From Defluviitalea phaphyphila (lineage in GTDB: Bacteria > Bacillota > Clostridia > Lachnospirales > Defluviitaleaceae), in NCBI RefSeq assembly GCF_001466305.1, contig NZ_JWID01000017.1, forward strand, positions 1-39,148: 39,148 nucleotides of DNA, read 5' to 3'. Of this stretch, positions 7,835 to 15,161 are shown one piece after another (positions within the stretch are counted from its first letter, which is position 1; the number at the start of each line of letters is the position of its first letter). Position numbers and translations under genes: made by a program. The notes under the pieces were generated by a model, which did not search any database, was not told where the DNA came from, and was given only the letters and a program-made list of their open reading frames with translations.

Positions 7835-8896
7835 TTAAATTTTTCTAATTTTAATATTTACAAAATATAATAATATCACAAATATTTCAAAAATACCTAC
7901 ATATCCAAATATAGGATATATCTCTCCAACCATCTTTGAAAAACCTATTTTAGCAATTAAAATACTTATTAAAATAAATATGGGTAATATAAATTTATAA
8001 GAAACATTAAATTCAAAACAAACTCTATTTAAAAATCCATATCCATTAGCAACTGCTGTAGTAAATATGGCAGAAAATAAAACTATTAAATAGATGTACT
8101 CAATCAAAAATCCATATTTAGCAGTTATTTCTAACATAGGAATTTCTATATCTTTTATATTTCCATAATGGATAAACGTTACCATGCCAATACAAATTCC
8201 TAACACTCCTAAAACTAATCCTCCTATTATTCCTCCCAACCTTGCTTCTTTTTTTGAATTAATTGTATTATATAGGCTACATAAAATTACTACTGCAGTA
8301 ATTATATTATAAGAAACATATATAATAGAAGAAGCAACCCAATTTCTTGTAATTTTTCTAAACACAGATGTTATGGAATAAGAAAAAACAGCCACATCCT
8401 TAAATACTATAATATATATTCCCAGCAAAATTCCTCCTATTAATAACAAAGGAGCTAAAATAGAATTAATAGCTATAATACCTTTAATATCATATAAAAA
8501 TATTATAAAACATAATCCTGCCATAATAAATACTCCTATTGTAGTTGGTATATTAAATTGTTGTTTTAAAAGAGCTCCTGCCCCTGCAAGCATTGCACAA
8601 AATGTAATAAACATAAATAAAGAAACTACCCATTCCATAACATTACCTAGAAAATCTCCCATTATAGGATAAATAAAATCTCTATAATCTTTTATTTTAT
8701 AGATATATACTATTTCTAAAACAACACAGCCTAAAAGAGCAAATAAAAGACCTGATAAAAACAATCCACATATTCCATCCCAGCCATAAGATGTGAAAAA
8801 CTGTATTATTTCTCTTCCTGAAGCAAATCCTGCTCCTAAAACCGTTCCAGTATATACACTAGCCACTTTTATTATTCTATTTCTTGATTTTTTCAT
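7835..8896 (-). CDS. YkvI-family membrane transporter-like protein
   Basis: A 353-aa protein with about ten membrane helices. The opening VASVYTGTVLGAGFASGREIIQFFTSYG is typical of the YkvI family, whose GAGFASGREI segment resembles the unwound first helix of APC/LeuT-fold amino-acid transporters. The substrate is unknown. The ATG is preceded by GGGGG nine bases upstream, and that SD lies in the 3' arm of a hairpin (see 8897-8940). It follows bofA with a 92-base gap and precedes the DUF5711-like gene by about 100 bases. Confidence 0.8.
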   Translation of the reverse strand: MKKSRNRIIKVASVYTGTVLGAGFASGREIIQFFTSYGWDGICGLFLSGLLFALLGCVVLEIVYIYKIKDYRDFIYPIMGDFLGNVMEWVVSLFMFITFCAMLAGAGALLKQQFNIPTTIGVFIMAGLCFIIFLYDIKGIIAINSILAPLLLIGGILLGIYIIVFKDVAVFSYSITSVFRKITRNWVASSIIYVSYNIITAVVILCSLYNTINSKKEARLGGIIGGLVLGVLGICIGMVTFIHYGNIKDIEIPMLEITAKYGFLIEYIYLIVLFSAIFTTAVANGYGFLNRVCFEFNVSYKFILPIFILISILIAKIGFSKMVGEIYPIFGYVGIFEIFVILLYFVNIKIRKI

Positions 8897-8940
8897 AAAA
8901 AAAATCCCCCATTATTTATTTGTACAAATATATGAGGGAT
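8897..8940 (-). promoter_or_regulatory. Hairpin plus U-tract covering the ykvI-like SD
   Basis: On the minus strand ATCCCTCAT (8940-8932) can pair with ATGGGGGAT (8912-8904) over nine base pairs including one U-G. The intervening bases contain the palindrome ATTTGTACAAAT. The 3' arm contains the GGGGG SD and is followed by eight T immediately before the ATG. It can therefore act as an intrinsic terminator of the yaaL-bofA unit, as an SD-masking hairpin, or both. A weak promoter-like pair (TTTAAA, 17 bases, TATTAT) lies just upstream. Confidence 0.55.
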
Positions 8941-8988
8941 AATAAAATTTAATTCTAATGTTTTAAATTCTAAAATGAACTTAAAATA

Positions 8989-9252
8989 CTAATATAATAC
9001 ATTATTAACAATATATAAAAGTATAAAACCCGGAAGTCCTAATATAGCTATAATAAAAATGGTTATCCAATTAACTCCCACATACCAACCTATAGGTGAT
9101 AATATAAAGTTAAAAATCATAAGCCCTATAGCACCTCCTAAACCCTGTATAATACTTCTTATAAGAAATTTAAAGGATTTAGGAAATACCATAAAAATCA
9201 AAATAATAACCCCAATCCATATTAAATAAATTAAAAAATCATCATTTCCCAT
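8989..9252 (-). CDS. bofA: BofA-family protein (pro-sigma-K processing inhibitor type)
   Basis: An 87-aa membrane protein with two to three hydrophobic segments. The C-terminal stretch GWYVGVNWITIFIIAILGLPGFILLYIV matches the BofA family pattern (GVN, then LG-P-G-ILLY). In Bacillus BofA sits in the outer forespore membrane and holds the protease SpoIVFB inactive until the sigma-K checkpoint. It lies 22 bases after the YaaL-like gene, as in the recR-yaaL-bofA neighbourhood of Bacillus. Its presence is the main sign that the host sporulates. Some family members occur without a sigma-K checkpoint, so the role is inferred. Confidence 0.85.
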   Translation of the reverse strand: MGNDDFLIYLIWIGVIILIFMVFPKSFKFLIRSIIQGLGGAIGLMIFNFILSPIGWYVGVNWITIFIIAILGLPGFILLYIVNNVLY

Positions 9253-9274
9253 AAAATCCCCCTATTATATTTTA

Positions 9275-9559
9275 TCAAGAACTTTCTTTTAATTCTTTTA
9301 TTTCAGGACTATTGTATTCTTTAGCTTTTTTTAAATAATATTCATACCTAGCTTGCAGGGCTTTCATCTCATATATACAGCTATCTATTAGCTCTTTTTC
9401 TGTAGTATTTTCAAACCTATGGTATACTAAATCTATATCCTTTTTTATTTTTATAAGCTCATTTTTTATTTCATCTTCCTTTGTCATAATATTAAAATTC
9501 TTTAATTTAAAATTAAATGGAAAAATACTTCTTTTGGCTGGTTCAATATTATAATTCAT
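9275..9559 (-). CDS. YaaL/DUF2508-family protein
   Basis: A 94-aa soluble, highly charged protein, mostly helical from residue 25 on. The segment KKDIDLVYHRFENTTEKELIDSCIYEMKALQARYEYYLKKAKE resembles DUF2508 (YaaL), a small family found beside recR and bofA in Firmicutes. The function is unknown. The start at 9559 has an AAAGGAG SD eight bases upstream, so the 24-residue extension before the internal Met is probably real. bofA follows after 22 bases, which indicates one operon. Confidence 0.75.
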   Translation of the reverse strand: MNYNIEPAKRSIFPFNFKLKNFNIMTKEDEIKNELIKIKKDIDLVYHRFENTTEKELIDSCIYEMKALQARYEYYLKKAKEYNSPEIKELKESS

Positions 9560-9586
9560 TATGTATTCTCCTTTATTTCTTTAATT

Positions 9587-9614
9587 ACTATAAGTATAGT
9601 CTAATAAAGGTCAG
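9587..9614 (-). promoter_or_regulatory. Possible promoter of the yaaL-bofA unit
   Basis: On the minus strand CTGACC (9614-9609), a 16-base spacer and TATAGT (9592-9587). The -35 is a partial match. It lies just downstream of the fliS terminator, where a new transcription unit would be expected. Confidence 0.35.
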
Positions 9615-9650
9615 TTTATTCATATAGCTTATCTTTTATTCCATAAAATC

Positions 9651-9689
9651 ACATAAAAAATATACCCCTATTTTTGGGGTATATTTTTA
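9651..9689 (-). terminator. Terminator of the fliS/flagellin unit
   Basis: A perfect 12-bp stem (9676-9687 with 9657-9668, core ACCCC/GGGGT) encloses a 7-base loop, followed on the minus strand by six T. It overlaps the fliS stop codon. Confidence 0.88.
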
Positions 9690-10148
9690 TGCTTTAAATC
9701 CTCTATTATTTTCTTCTATAACAGATTCATTTAAATTTCCTTTACCATAGGTTAATCCTGCATATATTTTTTGTGTATTTTCCATTACAGGTGTTTTTTG
9801 TTCTTCCTTAGACACTACTTCTTTCCAACCTACTAAAAGAATATTTAGAAGTTTTTTTGCTTCTTCTAAAGGCTCTTTCTTTTTCGTTATATAAGAATTA
9901 ATTATTAATTTATTTATGTATAAATAAAGAGACATTAAGTCATAAGAAATTTCATAGGATAAATCTAAAGATTCCATTAATTCCCTAAGAAGATTTTGAG
10001 CTTTTTCTATACTTCTTTTAAAATCCTTTTCATCAGTTACAGGTATCTTTTTTTCTGCCTCATTGATAGCTTCTATAATAAGTTCATAAGTAATTACTAT
10101 AAGCTGTCCAGGAGTTGCATTTACTATCTGAGCCGTTCTATTTTCCAT
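9687..10148 (-). CDS. fliS: Flagellar export chaperone FliS
   Basis: FliS binds the C-terminal helix of flagellin and keeps it unpolymerised before export. This 153-aa protein opens with TAQIVNATPGQLIVITYELIIEAINEAEK, the usual FliS start (TASP/TPGQLI-x-x-x-YE), followed by a four-helix-bundle pattern ending near residue 115. The tail (about 118-153) is longer than in Bacillus FliS and polar. The gene lies 11 bases after flagellin, on the same strand, and ends the motility block at a strong terminator. The family call is firm from the N-terminal motif and the context. Confidence 0.87.
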   Translation of the reverse strand: MENRTAQIVNATPGQLIVITYELIIEAINEAEKKIPVTDEKDFKRSIEKAQNLLRELMESLDLSYEISYDLMSLYLYINKLIINSYITKKKEPLEEAKKLLNILLVGWKEVVSKEEQKTPVMENTQKIYAGLTYGKGNLNESVIEENNRGFKA

Positions 10149-10159
10149 AAACTATCTCC

Positions 10160-11608
10160 TTATCCTTGAAGTAATTGTAATATTTGTTGTGGTCTCTGAT
10201 TTGCTTGTGCTAACATAGATGTTCCTGCTTGTACTAAAATACTCTTTTGAGTATATTCTGCCATTTCTTCAGCCATATCTGCATCTTGTATTCTAGATAA
10301 AGAAGCTGTCATATTTTCAGATGCCACTTCTAAATTAGCTACTGTATGTTCAAGACGATTTTGATATGCTCCTAATTTAGAACGAACAGAAGAAATTTGT
10401 TCAATAGCATTATCTACAATAGTTATAGCCTCTTGAGCAGCTGTAGTTGTACTTAAACTCATATCATCTAACCCTAAAGCAGAAGGAGATAAATTTTGGA
10501 TACGCACTTGCATAAATTGTCCTTCATTAGCCCCTATTTGAAGATCTAGTGGCCCTGTTTCTAAAACGTTAATAGTAATATCTCCTGTTAATGTTGTGGT
10601 ATCTTCAGTTACTCCTCCTGTTGAAGGGTCAATATTTAATTTCGTTACTCCACCCGTTATGATCATTTTAAAATTATCAGTAGAACGAAATTCAACTCTA
10701 TTTCCTGAAGCTTCATATGTAGTATTTGAAGGAAAAGCATCTGCTAAAACAGGACCTATTTCTATGTCAACTCCTTGATTAAATGTACCTGCTGTTAACC
10801 CCAATTGGGATAATAAAGCAGTATCTCCATCAATTACGATATCTTTACCCTCATATCCTGGTTCTTTCATGACAAAAGTTAAAGATTTTCCATCCCCAAA
10901 TGAACCTCCAGTATAAAGTTCAATGCCTACCGTATCACAAAGATCTCTTATTTTTCCAAAAACTTCCATTCCTGTATCTGTTTCCAAAATTTCAACCTGC
11001 TCACCATTAATATTTATTTTACCAGTTACCCCTATAGTTCCGTCTGTTTCAAAGGAAGCTGCCCCTCCTTCTAGATAATTTTGTTTTGCTGCTGTTGTTA
11101 CAGTAAATGTATACTTTCCTGGCGTTACAGTATCACTCATAGAAACAATATCTGCTATTTCATTATTACTAGAAAAAGCTGTTCTATCTATTTCTCCATT
11201 TAATAACTTTATTTCATTAAATTCTATATTATCTGAAATTCTTTGAATTTCTTTTATTAACTCTTCTACTTCATTATTAATAGCTTGTCTATCCTCTGCC
11301 GCTAAAGTTCCATTAGAAGATTGAATAGCTAATTCCCTAATTCTTTGAAGCATAGAATGTACTTCATTTAATGCTCCCTCTGCAGTTTGTATAAGAGAAA
11401 TTCCGTCCATAGCATTTCTATTAGCTTGTTTTAATCCTCTTATTTGAGTATCCATTTTTTGCGCAATAGCAAGCCCTGCTGCATCGTCTGCCGCACTATT
11501 AATTCTAAGGCCTGATGATAATCTCTGCATTGTTTTATCTAATAAAGTATTATTTCTATTTAATTGATATAATGTTCTAAGTGCTGGTATATTATGATTA
11601 ATTTTCAA
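10160..11608 (-). CDS. hag: Flagellin
   Basis: The filament subunit, 482 aa. The N-terminal D0/D1 region (1 to about 140) is canonical: MKINHNIPALRTLYQLNRN, then QRLSSGLRINSAADDAAGLAIAQKM and EGALNEVHSMLQRIRELAIQS. The C-terminal D1/D0 region (about 385-482) ends SILVQAGTSMLAQANQRPQQILQLLQG. Between them is a variable domain of about 240 residues forming the exposed part of the filament. It is larger than the minimal Bacillus Hag, so it has a real D2/D3 insert. The start codon is TTG with an AGGTGT-type SD six bases upstream; the conserved N-terminus leaves no alternative. fliS follows. Confidence 0.97.
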   Translation of the reverse strand: MKINHNIPALRTLYQLNRNNTLLDKTMQRLSSGLRINSAADDAAGLAIAQKMDTQIRGLKQANRNAMDGISLIQTAEGALNEVHSMLQRIRELAIQSSNGTLAAEDRQAINNEVEELIKEIQRISDNIEFNEIKLLNGEIDRTAFSSNNEIADIVSMSDTVTPGKYTFTVTTAAKQNYLEGGAASFETDGTIGVTGKININGEQVEILETDTGMEVFGKIRDLCDTVGIELYTGGSFGDGKSLTFVMKEPGYEGKDIVIDGDTALLSQLGLTAGTFNQGVDIEIGPVLADAFPSNTTYEASGNRVEFRSTDNFKMIITGGVTKLNIDPSTGGVTEDTTTLTGDITINVLETGPLDLQIGANEGQFMQVRIQNLSPSALGLDDMSLSTTTAAQEAITIVDNAIEQISSVRSKLGAYQNRLEHTVANLEVASENMTASLSRIQDADMAEEMAEYTQKSILVQAGTSMLAQANQRPQQILQLLQG

Positions 11609-11617
11609 TTAAAACAC

Positions 11618-11776
11618 CTACCTTTTATTTATTTTATCTACATTATTTATCGACTTATTAAACAAATTTTTTAAATTTTTTTCTTCTATTTTTTTATTTT
11701 TATCTATTTCATCTATTAAAGAAACCATCTCAAAGATTATTTCAAAAAGATTTGATTTTTTTTTATCCTTATCCAT
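11618..11776 (-). CDS. Small charged protein, 52 aa, between FliK-like gene and flagellin
   Basis: A short frame with the SD AGGAG (11788-11784) seven bases before ATG 11776; an adjacent ATG at 11779 is possible. The 52 residues begin MDKDKKKSNLFEIIFEMVSL and continue with a Lys/Asn/Glu-rich helix of probable coiled-coil character. It lies 10 bases after the FliK-like gene, and its TAG is embedded in the flagellin SD, so the three genes look translationally linked. I recognise no family; it is not FliW or CsrA, which sit near flagellin in Bacillus. A small flagellar chaperone or regulator is possible but is only inference. Confidence 0.6.
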   Translation of the reverse strand: MDKDKKKSNLFEIIFEMVSLIDEIDKNKKIEEKNLKNLFNKSINNVDKINKR

Positions 11777-11786
11777 CATCCTTCTC

Positions 11787-14700
11787 CTAAACGACTATTT
11801 CAAAATCTGAATCTAAATTTTTTCTTACGGGACTTAGTATTTGATGATTATTACTTTCTTTTGATTCTTCAGTGTATAATCCTATTTTTACTTTATATCC
11901 CATATTTTCAATAACAGCTTTTATATTATCTTCATAATTTTTTAGATAATCTGTTATCTCTTCATTTTCCCCAGTTATCTTAAAATCTACATTAAAATCA
12001 TTCATTTTAATATTCATCTTAATATTCCCCATATTTTCTGTTTTCATAGTAACTAAGGCATTTATGCTATTTGGATTTGCCGTATTCTTCCCTTTCTTTT
12101 CTTTCATGAAATATACATTTATATTTGCAATTTTTCCATTTAATAAAACGGGAATTTGATATATCTCATCTTGCATTTGATTTTGAATATCTATTATGTT
12201 TTCTATATCCCCTCCTAATTTCCATACATCTTGTTTTTTATTAGAAAAAGATTCTAATAATTGACTTCTAATTTCTTTAACTTTTTGCTTAAGGGTATCT
12301 AAAACTTCTTCTATCTCTTTACCCTGTTTTAACTGATTAATATTGTCTTTTATAACTTCTTCTAAATTGTCTTTATTAAATTCTTTTGTAATATTATTAA
12401 ACTTATTTAAATCATCCCCAAATATATAAGGATCATCAAATATAGAAGATATACTTTCTAAATTTTTAAGATTTATAGGTATTTTATTTCTTTCCATAAA
12501 CAATAAGGTTTCTTTGTTTATATTTTTAAGATTTGATATTCTATCTATAAACTCATTTATATATTTTTCTTCAATATTATTTTCTAGCAACCCTTCCCTT
12601 ACATATTCCTTATAAATATTCTCTAAATCCTCAGATAATAATCCTTTATCCATTAATTCCTGAAGTTTATCTATAGAAAGACTTTTTATAAAATCATTAA
12701 ATATACTTTTAGCATAATTTTCTCTCATATTTTCATTAGAAGAATCTACAAATGCCTTATCTAATTGAGCTTTTATACTCTTTTCAGGGAAAATTACTTC
12801 CTCACTAAATCCAAAATTATCATCAACTGCTACATTTATATCTTCATTTTTCCCTAATGTCCTAGATAAATATTTAGCTCCTTCCATTAAATTACTTAAA
12901 GTTAACTTCATATTATTTTTCATTAACCATCCAATTACTTTTCCTTCACTTTTTTCAATGGTATTAAGCATACGATAAATCCCTATAATACCTTCTCTTT
13001 CATTTTGAGATAATATTTTTTCTTCGTCCATTTGTAAAATAAGTTTTTCTAGTTTTCCTGTAAGGTCTTCACCTAAAAGTTCATCAAATCTATTCATATA
13101 TTCTATTACGTTATCTATAGGAAGTTTATCTGGCCTAAAACCTTCTTTTATCATATTAGCTGCAATAATAGGATGAAGTTTTTTTACCACATAATTCACT
13201 TTTTGATCTAAAAATTTTAAATGAATAAGATTTTCTTCATTTAATTCCATATTATTTTGAATTAATATTCTTGCACATCTAATATTTTCATCTGTAGCTT
13301 CTATCCCTTTTTCAATAAGTAAAGGAGCAATTTGATCATAAACCTTTTTTATGTTATCTCCAAATCTTAAATCAGGTTTTGTATGTGCTTCTTCATATTT
13401 TGAAACTGCTAATTGTTCTTTATACAAATCATCTATAACAAAGGAAATTTCTTTTCTTATAACTTTAGGAAGTACATTTTCATCTAATTTCTTAACTACT
13501 TCTATTTTGTCATACACTTCTTTAAGTTTTTCTATATTTTCTGTAGAGGTTTCTGCTCCTGCTTTTTTTAAACAATCTCTATAATATTCTTTTTCTAATT
13601 CCCTTAAATTTTCTACTATTTCTTCAAGTGGTGCTGTATTAATCTCTATTTTTTGATTTAATTTTTTAGCTGCTTCTAAAGTCATTTTTAATCTTATTTC
13701 TTCTAGCTGCCTTTTAATAGTAATAAAATTAGTATCATTTTCTTTAATATCTATTGTTTCTATATTACTTTGATTATTTATCTCTTCCCTAAGATTTTTA
13801 AAATTTATAGGCAAGTTTTTCTTTAATATTCTTTTTATTATTTCGTCATCTATTTTAGGTATATCCTTAACTAAACTATTAACTTCCTCTTCTGTTAAGT
13901 AACTTTTATCAGAATGTGTATTAAAAATTTCTACTGACCCTGGATTTTTATTCTCTTTTAAAAGTTGTACTGATTTATTCAATAAGCTATCTTCATCTAA
14001 ATTTTTTATTGCTTCTTTAAGAGAAATGATACTTTCTACTTTTTTATCATCTATTTCTTCGTTATTTTCTATAAGAAGTCTAGCAGCCTCTATATATTCC
14101 TTTTTTGTAGGAATATTTTGATATTCTAAAATATCTTTTATTTCCTCATCGGTTGCGTAATAATTTGTTGTATCTACTTTACTAGAGGAAAATATATAAG
14201 TATATAAATTATTAATAGTAAGGGATAAATCTTTTTTAATAGCTTGAAAAATTGCTTCATTACTTATATTTTTTATTGCTTCTATTTTTTCTTTAACTGA
14301 TAATAAATGATTAATATTTTTTCTTGTAACAGGCAATCCATTTTCAAGTAAAACTTTAATTATGTCTTTTATTCCCATAGTTTTATCATTAGTAAACTTT
14401 TTAAATTCTTCTTCTATTTTTTCCTTAGAAACTAATTCTTTAGATAAATTATCCTTAGAAAGAAAACGAGAAATTATATCAATAGATATTTTTTCTATAT
14501 CATAAGGACTTTCTAGAAGTTCTTTAATTTCTTTTTTTGTCATAGTATTAATAATTTCATCTATTTTTTGTTTTGTAGCTATTACTTTTTCAAATATTTC
14601 TTTTTCTATTTCTATACCACTATCTATCATACTCTTAGCTATTTCTAAATTTTGTTTTGATATAGGAATAGATTCTTTTTTTAGAATCGACCTAAGATTA

Positions 14701-14993
14701 TCATATTGTTTTATAGACCTAATATTTTTATCTTCTTCATATATCTTAAGATAAACTTCATTATCAACAACTTTTTTAACTTCAAGTTTAATTTCATCTC
14801 CTATATCATAATCTTCATTTGCTTTAACTAAAAATTGACTCCCTTGTATTTCTATGGTCATTGTTTCTTGTCCTTTAGAAACAATTTCTCCATTTAATAT
14901 TTCTCCTTCAATCCACTCTTCTTCTATGGGATTACTACAATCTATTTGATTTTTATTTATAACTATATCCCTATTTTGTATTTGACTAACCAT
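11787..14993 (-). CDS. Large repeat protein with FliK-like C-terminus
   Basis: A 1068-aa, Lys/Glu/Asn/Ile-rich soluble protein. The N-terminal 90 residues are a beta-rich domain (EGEILNGEIVSKGQETMTIEIQ). The middle is helical and carries at least eight spaced copies of a short motif like LPVTRKNI (residues 109, 220, 294, 394, 480, 564, 695 and 838). The tail (about 925-1045: IPVLLNGKIANINVYFMKEKKG, then ALVTMKTENMGNIKMNI) resembles the hook-length-control (FliK) C-terminal domain. Clostridial proteins of this build are, I believe, grouped as DUF6240. FliK is normally 400-500 aa, so this is far longer. It lies between fapA and flagellin, supporting a flagellar role, but hook-length control is not proven. 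Confidence 0.6.
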   Translation of the reverse strand: MVSQIQNRDIVINKNQIDCSNPIEEEWIEGEILNGEIVSKGQETMTIEIQGSQFLVKANEDYDIGDEIKLEVKKVVDNEVYLKIYEEDKNIRSIKQYDNLRSILKKESIPISKQNLEIAKSMIDSGIEIEKEIFEKVIATKQKIDEIINTMTKKEIKELLESPYDIEKISIDIISRFLSKDNLSKELVSKEKIEEEFKKFTNDKTMGIKDIIKVLLENGLPVTRKNINHLLSVKEKIEAIKNISNEAIFQAIKKDLSLTINNLYTYIFSSSKVDTTNYYATDEEIKDILEYQNIPTKKEYIEAARLLIENNEEIDDKKVESIISLKEAIKNLDEDSLLNKSVQLLKENKNPGSVEIFNTHSDKSYLTEEEVNSLVKDIPKIDDEIIKRILKKNLPINFKNLREEINNQSNIETIDIKENDTNFITIKRQLEEIRLKMTLEAAKKLNQKIEINTAPLEEIVENLRELEKEYYRDCLKKAGAETSTENIEKLKEVYDKIEVVKKLDENVLPKVIRKEISFVIDDLYKEQLAVSKYEEAHTKPDLRFGDNIKKVYDQIAPLLIEKGIEATDENIRCARILIQNNMELNEENLIHLKFLDQKVNYVVKKLHPIIAANMIKEGFRPDKLPIDNVIEYMNRFDELLGEDLTGKLEKLILQMDEEKILSQNEREGIIGIYRMLNTIEKSEGKVIGWLMKNNMKLTLSNLMEGAKYLSRTLGKNEDINVAVDDNFGFSEEVIFPEKSIKAQLDKAFVDSSNENMRENYAKSIFNDFIKSLSIDKLQELMDKGLLSEDLENIYKEYVREGLLENNIEEKYINEFIDRISNLKNINKETLLFMERNKIPINLKNLESISSIFDDPYIFGDDLNKFNNITKEFNKDNLEEVIKDNINQLKQGKEIEEVLDTLKQKVKEIRSQLLESFSNKKQDVWKLGGDIENIIDIQNQMQDEIYQIPVLLNGKIANINVYFMKEKKGKNTANPNSINALVTMKTENMGNIKMNIKMNDFNVDFKITGENEEITDYLKNYEDNIKAVIENMGYKVKIGLYTEESKESNNHQILSPVRKNLDSDFEIVV

Positions 14994-15016
14994 TAGACCC
15001 TCTCCTTAACTATTTA

Positions 15017-15033
15017 TAGAGAAGCCTTCTCTA
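15017..15033. repeat. 17-bp perfect palindrome upstream of the FliK-like gene
   Basis: TAGAGAAG and CTTCTCTA flank a single central base, 24 bases before the FliK-like start and just upstream of its SD. It could be an operator or a leader hairpin; with no T-run it is unlikely to be a terminator. Confidence 0.5.
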
Positions 15034-15069
15034 AACTTAATTATCTAAAAATTTATATTGCTATTATAA

Positions 15070-15097
15070 ATTTCGACTAATTTTCAAAAAACATTTA
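15070..15097 (-). promoter_or_regulatory. Candidate sigma-D (flagellar) promoter
   Basis: On the minus strand TAAA (15097-15094), 16 bases, then GTCGAAAT (15077-15070). This matches the sigma-D/sigma-28 pattern TAAA, 14-16 bases, GCCGATAT at all of the -35 and six of eight -10 bases. It would drive the FliK-like gene, the small ORF, flagellin and fliS. A TATAAT-like stretch nearby has no good -35. Confidence 0.45.
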
Positions 15098-15110
15098 GAA
15101 TACAAATCAT

Positions 15111-15155
15111 ATAAAAATAAAAAGCATTATAGAACATAAATTCTAATAATGCTTT
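15111..15155 (-). terminator. Terminator after fapA
   Basis: AAAGCATTAT plus AGAA (15121-15134) pairs with TTCT and ATAATGCTTT (15141-15155) with one bulged base and a 6-base loop. On the minus strand TTATTTTTAT follows. It separates fapA from the flagellin unit, which then needs its own promoter. Confidence 0.7.
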
Positions 15156-15161
15156 CTATTT

